Origin: Nemertoderma westbladi
Lineage: Eukaryota; Xenacoelomorpha; Nemertodermatida; Nemertodermatidae
Assembly (NCBI GenBank): GCA_032718475.1
Contig: JAUCBJ010004328.1
Location: 1-28,311 of the forward strand
DNA: 28,311 bases
Reading direction: 5' to 3'
Part shown: positions 1 through 10,808 of the stretch, piece by piece
Numbering within the stretch: position 1 is the stretch's first letter
Layout of the letters: every line of letters starts with the position of its first letter
The notes under the pieces: generated by a model
Seen by the model: only the letters and a program-made list of their open reading frames with translations
Databases searched by the model: none
What the model was told of the DNA's origin: nothing
Translations under genes and position numbers: made by a program

Positions 1-883
1 GTGCACATTGATATTGGCTTGGAAGGGTAAGAAGTGCTCTACTTCATGGCCAACTATACAAAGAAATGTATCGATTATTTGGGTTCTTATTTCGGTTATT
101 AATTATTTAAGCGGGTAAAATTAAGCTCTTGCTGTATAAAAATAGCACAGGTCGATTCGCCGTGTCCCATTCTCACAAAGTTTTTATTATATTCGAGTGT
201 TTAATATAAAGATGTATGATTATTTATTGATTGAAAATAAATTTTCGTGCTGATCCAGCATGGGATAATTACAACCCAAGATATTATAATTAACAATAAC
301 CACAAAACCAATTTGGCCTATAGAATTCAACAGAAGTGTTCTAGAATATAGTAGTGAGGGTAGTGGCCAAATATATTACATTATCGGGACCGGGATTATC
401 ACTATCGGGGTCCCGATTTTCGGGATTCGGATTGTAATTTTGAATACAATTTTCTTAAAGTTTTCAGTAGGCCTATATATTCGCTGTGTTAGTATAAAAC
501 GGGTTTTTGACAAAATTATATCACATTATTTCACACTGCTGAAATATTAGTACGATGAAATTATATTACAATTTATTTATAAATATAGTTGATTACTGGA
601 TGGTTTACTGACATCCGTAATCCGACAATTCGAGATAGCCAATACAGTTCTGTTCTGGTACAACTAAAGTCGGATATTCAAGAAATTTACTTCACTATTT
701 ATACATCGGGATCTCGTCCCAAAAAAGTCGGGATCGGGGCCGGATAGCATTTTTCACCGGGATCCGGATTATTCGGGATCGGGATCCAGTTTAAACACTA
801 GCCAAACACTCGTTCACCGTGTTTGCCGTGGTGGACACCGCGGTGACCAGCACACGAAATTTGTACTGACAAACGGCAACAAG
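1..883. other. Non-coding, AT-rich DNA with a GGGATC-rich degenerate repeat
   Basis: I find no coding region here. Positions ~384-430 and ~705-790 are enriched in GGGATC, CCGGGAT and TCCCGAT words on both strands and are separated by AT-rich DNA. The right part ends in TTTAAACACTA, which read in reverse resembles the start of some hAT-type termini. I could not match a convincing left terminus or target duplication, so a decayed MITE is only a guess. Positions ~800-883 lead into the first satellite without an obvious feature. Confidence 0.4.
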
Positions 884-3800
884 GAACCTAGTATCAACCT
901 ACCGTACTGTCGGAGTGCGGAGTTGGAACCTAGTATCAACCTACCGTACTGTCGGAGTGCGCAACAAGGAACCTAGTATCAACCTACCGTACTGTCGGAG
1001 TGCGGAGTTGGAACCTAGTATCAACCTACCGTACTGTCGGAGTGCGGAGTTGGGAACCTAGTATCAACCTACCGTACTGTCGGAGTGCGGAGTTGGGAAC
1101 CTAGTATCAACCTACCGTACTGTCGGAGTGCGCAACAAGGAACCTAGTATCAACCTACCGTACTGTCGGAGTGCGGAGTTGGGAACCTAGTATCAACCTA
1201 CCGTACTGTCGGAGTGCGGAGTTAGGAACCTAGTATCAACCTACCGTACTGTCGGAGTACGCAACAAGGAACCTAGTATCAACCTACCGTACTGTCGGAG
1301 TGCGCAACAAGGAACCTAGTATCGACCTACCGTACTGTCGGAGTGCGCAACAAGGAACCTAGTATCAACCTACCGTACTGTCGGAGTGCGCAACAAGGAA
1401 CCTAGGTTCAACCTACCGTACTGTCGGGGTGCGCAACAAGGAACCTAGTATCAACCTACCGTACTGTCGGAGTGCGGAGTTAGGAACCTAGTATCAACCT
1501 ACCGTACTGTCGGAGTGCGCAACAAGGAACCTAGTATCAACCTACCGTACTGTCGGAGTGCGCAACAAGGAACCTAGTGTCGACCTACCGTACTGTCGGA
1601 GTGCGCAACAATGAACCTAGTATCAACCTAACGTACTGTCGGAGTGCGCAACAAGGAACCTAGTATCAACCTACCGTACTGTCGGAGTGCGCAACAAGGA
1701 ACCTAGCATCAACCTACCGTACTGTCGGAGTGCGGAGTTGGGAACCTAGTATCAACCTACCGTACTGTCGGAGTGCGCAACAAGGAACCTAGTATTAACC
1801 TACCGTACTGTCGGAGTGCGGAGTTGGGAACCTAGTATCAACCTACCGTACTGTCGGAGTGCAGAGTTGGGAACCTACTGCGGAGTTGGGAACCTAGTAT
1901 CAACCTACCGTACTGTCGGAGTGCGGAGTTGGGAACCTAGTATCAACCTACCGTACTGTCGGAGTGCGCAACAAGGAACCTAATATCAACCTACCGTACT
2001 GTCGGAGTGCGGAGTTGGAACCTAGTATCAACCTACCGTACTGTCGGAGTGCGCAACAAGGAACCTAGTATCAACCTACCGTACTGTCGGAGTGCGCAAC
2101 AAGGAACCTAGTATCAACCTACCGTACTGTCGGAGTGCGCAACAAGGAACCTAGTATCAACCTACCGTACTGTCGGAGTGCGGAGTTGGGAACCTAGTAT
2201 CAACCTACCGTACTGTCGGAGTGCGCAACAAGGAACCTAGTATCAACCTACCGTACTGTCGGAGTGCGCAACAAGGAACCTAGTATCGACCTACCGTACT
2301 GTCGGAGTGCGCAACAAGGAACCTAGTATCAACCTACCGTACTGTCGGAGTGCGCAACAAGGAACCTAGTATCAACCTACCGTACTGTCGGAGTGCGGAG
2401 TTGGGAACCTAGTATCAACCTACCGTACTGTCGGTGTGCGCAACAAGGAACCTATTATCAACCTACCGTACTGTCGGAGTGCGGAGTTGGGAACCTAGTA
2501 TCAACCTACCGTACTGTCGGAGTGCGGAGTTAGGAACCTAGTATCAACCTACCGTACTGTCGGAGTGCGCAACAAGGAACCTTGTATCAACCTACCGTAC
2601 TGTCGGAGTGCGCAACAAGGAACCTAGTATCGACCTACCGTACTGTCGGAGTGCGCAACAAGGAACATAGTATCAACCTACCGTACTGTCGGAGGGCGAA
2701 ACAAGGAACCTAGTATCAACCTACCGTACTGTCGGAGTGCGCAACAAGGAACCTAGTATCAACCTACCGTACTGTCGGAGTGCGGAGTTGGGAACCTAGT
2801 ATCAACCTACCGTACTGTCGGAGTGCGCAACAAGGAACCTAGTATCAACCTACCGTACTGTCGGAGTGCGGAGTTGGGAACCTAGTATCAACCTACCGTA
2901 CTGTCGGAGTGCGGAGTTGGGAACCTAGTATCAACCTACCGTACTGTCGGAGTGCGCAACAAGGAACCTAGTATCAACCTACCGTACTGTCGGAGTGCGG
3001 AGTTGGAACCTAGTATCAACCTACCGTACTGTCGGAGTGCGCAACAAGGAACCTAGTATCAACCTACCGTACTGTCGGAGTGCGCAACAAGGAACCTAGT
3101 ATCAACCTACCGTACTGTCGGAGTGCGGAGTTGGAACCTAGTATCAACCTACCGTACTGTCGGAGTGCGCAACAAGGAACCTAGTATCAACCTACCGTAC
3201 TGTCGGAGTGCGGAGTTGGGAACCTAGTATCAACCTACCGTACTGTCGGAGTGCGGAGTTGGGAACCTAGTATCAACCTACCGTACTGTCGGAGTGCGCA
3301 ACAAGGAACCTAGTATCGACCTACCGTACTGTCGGAGTGCGCAACAAGGAACCTAGTATCAACCTACCGTACTGTCGGAGTGCGCAACAAGGAACCTAGT
3401 ATCAACCTACCGTACTGTCGGAGTGCGGAGTTGGGAACCTAGTATCAACCTACCGTACTGTCGGTGTGCGCAACAAGGAACCTATTATCAACCTACCGTA
3501 CTGTCGGAGTGCGGAGTTGGGAACCTAGTATCAACCTACCGTACTGTCGGAGTGCGGAGTTAGGAACCTAGTATCAACCTACCGTACTGTCGGAGTGCGC
3601 AACAAGGAACCTTGTATCAACCTACCGTACTGTCGGAGTGCGCAACAAGGAACCTAGTATCGACCTACCGTACTGTCGGAGTGCGCAACAAGGAACATAG
3701 TATCAACCTACCGTACTGTCGGAGGGCGAAACAAGGAACCTAGTATCAACCTACCGTACTGTCGGAGTGCGCAACAAGGAACCTAGTATCAACCTACCGT

Positions 3801-4765
3801 ACTGTCGGAGTGCGCAACAAGGAACCTAGTATCAACCTACCGTACTGTCGGAGTGCGGAGTTGGGAACCTAGTATCAACCTACCGTACTGTCGGAGTGCG
3901 CAACAAGGAACCTAGTATCAACCTACCGTACTGTCGGAGTGCGGAGTTGGGAACCTAGTATCAACCTACCGTACTGTCGGAGTGCGGAGTTGGGAACCTA
4001 GTATCAACCTACCGTACTGTCGGAGCGCGCAACAAGGAACCTAGTATCAACCTACCGTACTGTCGGAGTGCGGAGTTGGAACCTAGTATCAACCTACCGT
4101 ACTGTCGGAGTGCGCAACAAGGAACCTAGTATCAACCTACCGTACTGTCGGAGTGCGGAGTTGGGAACCTAGTATCAACCTACCGTACTGTCGGAGTGCG
4201 GAGTTGGGAACCTAGTATCAACCTACCGTACTGTCGGAGTGCGCAACAAGGAACCTAGTATCAACCTACCGTACTGTCGGAGTGCGGAGTTGGGAACCTA
4301 GTATCAACCTACCGTACTGTCGGAGTGCGCAACAAGGAACCTAGTATCAACCTACCGTACTGTCGGTGTGCGCAACAAGGAACCTAGTATCAACCTACCG
4401 TACTGTCGGAGTGCGGAGTTGGGAACCTAGTATCAACCTACCGTACTGTCGGAGTGCGCAACAAGGAACCTAGTATCAACCTACCGTACTGTCGGAGTGC
4501 GGAGTTGGGAACCTAGTATCAACCTACCGTACTGTCGGAGTGCGCAACAAGGAACCTAGTATCAACCTACCGTACTGTCGGAGTGCGCAACAAGGAGCCT
4601 AGTATCAACCTACCGTACTGTCGGAGTGCTGAGTTGGGAACCTAGTATCAACCTACCGTACTGTCGGAGTGCGGAGTTTGGAACCTAGTATCAACCTACC
4701 GTACTGTCGGAGTGCGGAGTTGGGAACCTAGTATCAACCTACCGTACTGTCGGAGTGCGGAGTTG
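884..4765 (+). repeat. 43-bp satellite array, about 90 units
   Basis: The array consists of head-to-tail units of 42-43 bp. Each has a nearly invariant core (GAACCTAGTATCAACCTACC followed by GTACTGTCGGAGTGC) and a variable 7-8-base tail. The tail is almost always one of two states, GCAACAAG or GGAGTTGG (sometimes GGAGTTAGG), and the two are interspersed irregularly. Rare point variants (TATCGACC, CTATTATC, GGTGTGCG, GGGCGAAAC) mark individual units. A block carrying several of them recurs 1,030 bp downstream (~2220-2780 and ~3250-3810), which is 24 units. A truncated unit sits near 1861-1895. No reading frame of interest spans the array. Confidence 0.97.
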
Positions 4766-5328
4766 CCGAGGTACCACTCGTAGCAGTTTAATTCCCAATA
4801 TTATATTTTTAATTGTCTAAAATTTGTTTTATTATGGCTTTTCCCTTGATAACTCCACTCTGTGTGATAATGTGGCTTTTTGCCAATATAATGTGAAATG
4901 TCAACGAAGTTTATGTAGTGGGGTCTGACTCTTTATCACATCCAAACATTAACGAACCATTGTTATAATACCATCACGCCAATCCACCCATTTCATTATG
5001 GGCCATCGCTAAAAATAGGGGCCCGGAAAACATTAAATGGTATTCTTATGGTGCCTTTATTTATATTATTTTAACCCATAACCATTATTACAACAAATAA
5101 TAGAGTAATTTGTGGGTACCAGTCAATGGAAGGATGTGAGTTGTGATACACTTGGAGTTAGACCCATATGGCGGATAGATGCTTCCCAGATGATATTATT
5201 CCACAAAACTGTAAAAAAATATTGATGTTTTGTATATTTATACAATAATTACTGCAAAAATCAACTGCCATTTAATAAGTAACATTAACATTCATTTAAT
5301 AAATTAACTTTACATAGCTATCGTTCAT
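4766..5328. other. Intergenic, nothing recognised
   Basis: This is AT-rich DNA between the 43-bp satellite and the TIR element. I see no reading frame, RNA gene or repeat that I can support here. Confidence 0.5.
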
Positions 5329-5332
5329 AGGT

Positions 5333-5372
5333 GGGTGATTCTCATCAAATCTGTACCGCGTTGCGGACGGGA
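5333..5372 (+). repeat. Left terminal inverted repeat
   Basis: This 40-bp terminus is the reverse complement of 7294-7333 apart from one base (C at 5341, against A expected). It contains the motif GTTGCGGACGGGA, which is the inverted form of the motif iterated inside the element. Confidence 0.85.
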
Positions 5373-5532
5373 TATTTGCATATTTCATGGCCGTTTATTA
5401 CTCATACTAACCATCATAGATAGGAAAGTAATGGCTCATTTTATTCGACAATAATATTCCAACCTATGTGCCACAAAAAAGCTTCTGCAAAAATATATCA
5501 TGACCTCTTGAAGTCAAAATAATAATAAAATG

Positions 5533-7143
5533 TGTCCCATCCACAACATTTGTGAAAAAAAGGGGAAAAAAAAGGGGAAAAACCTACGTTAGTATAATTT
5601 ACGAACATTATGCTCAAAGATTAGCTCTTCAATATTACGTGGTATATGTCCAGCTTACGTTTTAAAGTGAAAATAATACGGATTGATCTATTTTTAGGCT
5701 TTGATTTTAGCTTCATCTGTGGAAGAAAAAATGTCATGCTAAATGTCCCATCCGAAACATTCTTCATTTAGGGGAACACGAATGGTATTATAACGTGTAT
5801 TTTTGTGCCAAAACTTGGTCAATTATTACAGACACACAGTATTGTAGAAATTAGACACAATCTCCCAAGTATTATTGAAAAATTACTCAAATTTCTACCG
5901 TGTGTTTGAAATTACAAGCAACCTGTCCCATCCGCAACGGGCGTTTCTTGTAAGCCCTGGACACTATCAAGTGGCTATTTATATCACATCAACCCTACTA
6001 ATTAATAAATAATAAAAAAAGTTTACATATATTAGCCATTATTCCCGGGTAGACAAGTAAATGCCAATGTCCCATCCGCAACGGATGTCCCATCCATAAC
6101 ACCTCAATTTAGGTATATGATACTCACTTATACAGCCAATGTAAGATGTTATGTTTTATATTATCGTAATATTTGTGATCTGAACATGTTAATGATTTAA
6201 ATTTAACTTGAAAAATCCTTCAGCCACATTATTATCAGTTTCCAAGAAGCATATTGATTGAGGTCTATTTGTACAATAAAACTCCTCATTGTGAACAATG
6301 TCAAGCCACAAGATATTGGTATGTCAACAACGTCGGTATTATACTTTACAAGCCTTGATTGACCCATTAATTATTTTCACAATGCCAAATGACTTTATGT
6401 GAAAAGTCAATAATAAAATTGGAAACTAATGCAGTTCAGGAAGAAACGTAAGAGTTTGATGGCAACTGTCCAGTCCATATTGTCAAACAAAATGACATTG
6501 GGGACATTAATATGCAACTTTCAGAAGTTCCACTGACTATACTGGTGGTTTCTTAACTTTTTAGTATTTAGTATTTACTATTTAAGTATTTACTAATTTG
6601 TTATGAAAGTTGCGGGCGGGACTTAGTTGAATCATTATAAAATTGCAAAATAATGTTTGTGTTATGAACATAGAGGCTGCTGTCCTTTTCAATCGCTGCC
6701 ATCTTTCTCTCCAATTGGTGTTGCTTTAAATTTCCCGTAATCCCACAATATTCGATAAACAAGTATATAATGTCCCATCCGCAACATTCACAATGAACCA
6801 GAAGTATGATTTTACGGAGGCACCAATTAAATATTTAGTTGTATCACTGTGGTATTGTAGAACATGTTCAACAATTATCTGTGACGTTGATAATTTATAT
6901 ATTAGCTTCTTATTTCCCTAGAGATGGGTCCACAAAAGATACGTTGCGGAATTTCTTAGATTTTTTAAGAATTCTTATATAATTTTAGTTTTTTTTACGT
7001 ATTTTTATAACAATAAGGTTCTTATTTTTTAGCAAAATGAATGCTTAAACATTGTTGTTAGTTTCTTAACTCAAAATATCAGTGTATTTTATGTGCAAAC
7101 ATATTTTATCAGCACAATGACATGGCTTTGTCCCATCCGCAAC
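5533..7143 (+). repeat. Iterated 15-bp motif TGTCCCATCCGCAAC (7 copies)
   Basis: Direct copies lie at 5533 (CCACAAC variant), 5744 (CCGAAAC), 5924, 6068, 6086 (CCATAAC), 6771 and 7129. All are on the + strand, with irregular spacings from 18 to 685 bp. One inverted variant, GTTGCGGGCGGGAC, lies at 6609-6622. Short iterated copies of a terminal motif are a known arrangement of transposase binding sites in some DNA transposons, and that role is inferred here. Confidence 0.8.
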
Positions 7144-7293
7144 AATGGCAGACAACCAGATTTAAAATGCTGTATTTTTAAAACCACAATTTCTTTTGCA
7201 ATGGAAACTTTAAAACACCACACTAGTATTATAATACAATATTTTAGTACTGGAATATTTAACTTTCTGGAAACTTTTTTTTGACCCCTTTTG

Positions 7294-7333
7294 TCCCGTC
7301 CGCAACGCGGTACAGATTTGATGATAATCACCC
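7294..7333 (-). repeat. Right terminal inverted repeat
   Basis: This is the partner of 5333-5372. Its inner edge (7292-7306) reads TGTCCCGTCCGCAAC, the terminal version of the internal direct repeats. Confidence 0.85.
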
Positions 7334-7450
7334 AGGTAATCGAAGGTAAACTAAAGATGTTTATTGATTCTTATTACATAACAATTAATAATGGATTGAA
7401 ATGAAAGTAGTTATATAAATTTAGCGGTAGAGTATTATATGACAACATAC

Positions 7451-7580
7451 CAATATCGTTGTCATAGAGACTGACATCAACAGTTTGGCACCGTCCATAA
7501 CAATGTGACCGAGGCTTAGCAATAAAATGAACTGCACCTTGAATAACGCGCAGAGCGCTGTTCATAAATTCGGATGAAAT
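7451..7580 (-). CDS. Candidate internal exon of an unrecognised gene
   Basis: On the minus strand, a T-rich stretch ending in TTTGTAG lies directly before 7580. A GTATGT donor lies directly after 7451. The 130 bases between form an open frame of 43 codons plus one base. The peptide has no low-complexity bias and includes RVIQGAVHFIAKPRSHCYGR and CQTVDVSLYDNDIG, which look like ordinary protein sequence rather than repeat translation. I do not recognise the family. An ATG inside (7565) would give a 63-residue frame running past the donor, but the splice signals make an internal exon the better reading. No neighbouring exon was found in this window, and an isolated or decayed exon is equally possible. 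Confidence 0.3.
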
Positions 7581-7830
7581 CTACAAATAACAAATAATAC
7601 ACCAAAAAATCATATAATATATCAAAACCGAAAGTAAAAAAAACTAATATATACAACTAATCTAAGTGACTATATTTAATGCAATATTACTTATATTGAT
7701 GCGTTTGTTATCAAAGATAAATGACACATCGATAATAATTTATTATATTAATTGATAGAGGTAGAAACCAATAGGATTCAATAACAGGAATGAAATTCTA
7801 AAACATATTTACACTGAAATTCAAGAAGGG

Positions 7831-8220
7831 GATGGGGGGGGGGATTGAGAATGTGGATGGGGGGGGGGGGGTGATGTGGGGTGGGTGGGGGGGTGAATGG
7901 GGGAAGGTGGGGGGGGGGGAAGTGGGTGGGGTGGGGGGGTGATGGGTGGGGGGTGGGGGGGTGATGTGGGGGGTGGGGGGAGGTGAAGTGGGGGGGTGGG
8001 GGGCGGGATTGGGTGGTGGGGGGGGGTGTGGGGGGGTGGGGGGGGGGGAGGGGGAGGGGAGCGGGGGTGGTGGGGGGGAGGCGGATGTGGTTGGGGGGGA
8101 TGTGGGTGGGGGATGTGGGTGGGGGATGTGGGTGGGGGGTGTGGGTGGAGTTGAGGGAGGGGGGAGGGGGGTGGGGAAATGAGCGTGGGGTGGGTGGGGG
8201 GGGGGGGGGGGGGGGGGGGG
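7831..8220 (+). repeat. G-rich low-complexity tract
   Basis: About 390 bases consist almost entirely of G, with scattered T and A, in GGGGTG and GTGGGG-like words, ending in 25 consecutive G (8196-8220). Glycine/valine/tryptophan frames across it are composition artefacts. The density of G runs makes quadruplex folding likely. The neighbourhood also has G16 at 8426-8441. Confidence 0.9.
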
Positions 8221-8221
8221 T

Positions 8222-8717
8222 GTATCCAGTCTTCTAACTTCTAACTCTTACGATAGACTTAGTTTCGCATTTTGTTTAGGTGTTTTTACGTCCTATTTGT
8301 GTATCAGTAGCAAATAAAATCTGAACGAGTCATCAGCATACAAAAAGTTAGGAATGCTTTTTAAGTAATCCATGTTGCCGTCGACTCATACCGTACGACT
8401 GTAGCTCGGACTTAATACAATAGAAGGGGGGGGGGGGGGGGATAGCCTTCGCTAGTTAGTTACAACTCAATGCGTCATAAACCTTTAAGGGTTTATGCCA
8501 CCTTGGTTATAACTTGGTTCATGGCGCAATAAGCCTTAATAAAAATAGTTACCGGTATAGCAAAAGTTATTTCTAGGCAGTATATATATATCAATATCGC
8601 TCGCTAATTATGTTTAATATAAAAAAAATGAAAGCGTGAATAAATAATATATATTGCGAAAGTGGATCACACGACTAAGTAGTGCAGGGCGCAGGGTTAT
8701 AATTCGGGGGAATTTGT
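8222..8717. other. Intergenic, nothing recognised apart from a G16 run
   Basis: This is AT-rich DNA between the G-rich tract and the phosphatase frame. It contains a G16 homopolymer at 8426-8441 and a short TA repeat near 8580-8590. I saw no clear polyadenylation signal for the minus-strand gene. Confidence 0.5.
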
Positions 8718-9303
8718 TTACCCGGTCGAGGATTTACCACGCTCGTATTCTTCCAACTGGGTCACGTACTTCTCCATAGAATGGCCCCGGGCCCGGTTGA
8801 ATCGATCCATCGACTCCTGCGCTGTACATCCGCACACATCCACCAAATATTTGCAGACCAGGAAACCGGTTCGGTTCAACCCGTGGGTGCAATGCACGCC
8901 GATTAAATCCTCCGGGTAATCCCGTCGGAAGTTATCCACGATCGACTTGAAACGTTCGAAAACATCGGCTGTTGTCGTCTGCAACCCATGACAACGGATT
9001 CGCGCGTATTCTATATCGTAGAGCTGGTAATCGCTAGAATCGTAGTACCGCTTCCTATTAGTTTAGATCTATAACTAAACCGAGTTTGCTGTTCCTATCC
9101 TTTACCATTGCCACTAAATCTGAGACCTGGAAGGCATTGTCCGGGTTGGAGAGTTTACTCAGAATTGCTGTTTTCAGTGGGACTTTAAAACAAACGAAGG
9201 GCGTGTCCGCAATGACATCACTAATAGGGCAATATTTCTCCCATCGCTTTGGCAGCCGGTTGCAATCATATTGGCTATCATCGTTAAAGTCAATTACGTC
9301 CAT
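8718..9303 (-). pseudogene. DUSP11-like RNA/protein phosphatase, frameshifted
   Basis: The frame belongs to the cysteine phosphatases that remove 5'-terminal phosphates from RNA (DUSP11/PIR1 and the capping-enzyme triphosphatase domain; baculoviral PTPs are relatives). The N-terminal part (9303-9058) has the family's LPKRWEKYCP opening, the FVCFKVPL strand and LGLVIDL. The C-terminal part (~9056-8718) carries the P-loop HCTHGLNRTG, with catalytic Cys and Arg in the CX5R arrangement, then FNRARGH. The halves lie in different frames: the first stops at 9058 and the second becomes open only just before it, so a single extra base near 9061-9063 explains the break. All other motifs are intact. Total length, ~195 residues, matches a bare catalytic domain. 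There are no introns, which suggests a retrocopy or a gene acquired without introns. Sequencing error is an alternative. Confidence 0.75.
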
Positions 9304-9327
9304 TCACTCAATAAAATAATCAAATAA

Positions 9328-9336
9328 TTTTATATA
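9328..9336 (-). promoter_or_regulatory. TATA-like box upstream of the phosphatase
   Basis: The minus strand reads TATATAAAA here, ending 24 bases upstream of the ATG at 9303. Transcription starting the usual ~25-30 bases downstream would leave almost no 5' leader. The DNA is AT-rich, so chance occurrence is quite possible. Confidence 0.25.
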
Positions 9337-9601
9337 AAGTAAAGGATTTCAGTTACTGCCTATGCTATCTGCAGATCTGTGTTTAACGCTAAAACTTGAT
9401 TACCAGATTACTGCAGCTGTGTACTGCTGTACTGCTGTTGTACTGACACTGTACTGCCAGAACACTAAGGAAATTTGGATGGACAACCTGTAGGCATACC
9501 GGTACCTTACAGCCTTACAGCTTAAACAGGGTCACAGAAAGACAAGTACAGGTAAGCCTAGCACAATGAGCTCGTGAGTCGTGTCGTGACAGGTGAGGTG
9601 G
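9337..9601. other. Intergenic, CTGTACTG-rich segment
   Basis: Positions ~9408-9462 contain imperfect iterations of CTGTACTG/TGTACTGC. I see nothing else in this stretch. Confidence 0.4.
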
Positions 9602-9685
9602 TGATTGCATGGTGTAGTGATTTCATTGAATTCACATATCTCGGTGCTCGGAGGTCGTGGGTTCAATCAATCACCGCATGGGCCA
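9602..9685 (+). repeat. tRNA-derived SINE head (or tRNA pseudogene)
   Basis: TGGTGTAGTGA at 9610-9620 fits an RNA polymerase III A box. GGTTCAATCAA at 9660-9670 fits a B box, preceded by GAGGTCGTGG as in many tRNA-like SINE heads. The 50-base box-to-box spacing is right for a tRNA-like promoter. Acceptor-stem pairing is not evident, so this is unlikely to be a functional tRNA. The 3' body of the SINE could not be delimited. Confidence 0.5.
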
Positions 9686-10387
9686 GGGCAGTTTTTGTTT
9701 CGGCACGAATGCTTTGTAAGGGACTAGCTTAGCAATAGCCAAGGCAGGGCGAATCTATGCATTGCATCCTTCGATATGGTAAGCTCTGCGGAGTAGGCCT
9801 ATAGATAGTTTTGGGAAGACGGTGAGTACAAAACAAAGACCCAAGTCTTTACTCCTCGGGGAGAGGAGAGGGCTCAGTGAGATTGTGACAAACCCTGTGA
9901 GGAGTGCACATAGTGCTGCACTTTGATTGCAAGTGAAAAATATGATCTTCAGCGCAAACTGACCACAAGTAAAGTTTTGAAATAAAGAATGAATGTGTTT
10001 TGAAAGTTTTGAAATAAAGTTTTGTTTATTGTTTTGGTTAGAAAATATCGACACAGTAACCTGCTCCTTTCTCTTAGCGATTTTAATAAATTTAATAAAT
10101 AAAGTTTTTGGCCAGGTTTCCATTTCAACGAATTGTTGACAAAATTTAAAATTAATGGGTAAATTTAAAAAAAAAACCATAAAAATAAATTGTATTATAA
10201 ATTCAAACAAATTTAAAAGTAAGCAAATACAATGGAATACAATACAAATTTTTCATAGCTTGTATCATATTCAGGACTATCTACATGCTGAGCTGACTGA
10301 CTACTTTTTTCCAAGAATAGTTTTATTTGTTTGGGCTCAGCCTCTCTAACACTTAATATATATATAGTACACGTATGCCCATTATTA
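9686..10387. other. Intergenic, no gene recognised
   Basis: This is AT-rich sequence. A 151-codon minus-strand frame (9755-10210) has no recognisable motif and has the composition expected of chance translation. A short imperfect direct repeat (AAAGTTTTGAAATAAAG) lies at ~9973-10019. Confidence 0.45.
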
Positions 10388-10388
10388 T

Positions 10389-10420
10389 GTGTCAGTGCAT
10401 ATAGAAACCAGACAATTCCG
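10389..10420 (+). repeat. Left arm of outer inverted repeat
   Basis: It pairs in inverted orientation with 21105-21136, with a single mismatch at 10401. Confidence 0.7.
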
Positions 10421-10519
10421 GGCAGAATTCATTTTGAGAAAATGGACAATGAAGTTAAAAAAAATATTCAAAAAATTTATCTTTTCAAAATATATTTATT
10501 AGGTATGTTTATCTTCATT

Positions 10520-10808
10520 GAACATGAAAGTTTTGAAAAAATGTTATGTTTTGACGGACTATCTGACTGTCGGTCTCTATCTGTCTGTCTGTCAAAAATG
10601 TAAGGAAGTTTACTAACTGACTAACATTTTCGTTATGGGGGTATTTTTGGGCGGTGATTGCACTTCCGATGTCAGTTTTTAAGTTTTATGGATTCAAGAC
10701 TGTTTGCATGTCTGTCGGTCTGTCTGTCTGTCAAAAAATATGATAAAGTTTACTTACTGACTAAAATTTTCGTTATGGGGGGTATTTGTGGGCGGTGATT
10801 TCACTTCC
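10520..10808 (+). repeat. ~141-bp minisatellite, left part
   Basis: Units share GTCTGTCTGTCAAAAA, then ACTAACTGACTAA, TTTTCGTTATGGGG, GGCGGTGAT, CTTCCGATGTCAG and TTTTATGGATTCAAG. The landmark CTTCC recurs at 10663 and 10804 (141 bp apart). The unit is cut at 10808 by the LTR element and resumes at 19844. Confidence 0.8.

Larger units (their letters stand above)
5333..7333. mobile_element. 2.0-kb non-autonomous DNA transposon with 40-bp TIRs
   Basis: The two ends are inverted copies of each other over 40 bp (5333-5372 and 7294-7333), with 39 of 40 bases matching. They begin GGGTGATT and continue through TACCGCGTTGCGGACGGGA. The sequence is flanked on both sides by AGGT (5329-5332 and 7334-7337), a plausible 4-bp target duplication. 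There is no transposase frame inside, so mobilisation would depend on an enzyme supplied elsewhere. Seven internal direct copies of TGTCCCATCCGCAAC or close variants repeat the inner part of the right terminus. A 4-bp duplication fits superfamilies such as Sola or Chapaev, but the terminus did not let me assign one. Confidence 0.8.

Noticed and set aside
384-830. hAT-like MITE with GGGATC-rich termini
   Set aside because: Only one side resembles a terminus, and no matching inverted end or 8-bp duplication could be found.
884-4765. CRISPR-like array (invariant ~35-bp repeat with variable short tails)
   Set aside because: The 'spacers' are only 7-8 bases with two recurrent states, there are no cas genes, and the context is an animal genome. 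It is a satellite.
7946-8237. Glycine-rich ORFs
   Set aside because: They are composition artefacts of the G-rich tract and occur in overlapping phases.
9602-9685. Functional tRNA gene
   Set aside because: A and B boxes are present, but acceptor-stem pairing and a clear anticodon arm are not, so it fits a SINE head better.
9755-10210. 151-residue minus-strand ORF
   Set aside because: It has no recognisable motif, the Phe/Ile/Lys composition of AT-rich DNA, and no supporting signals.
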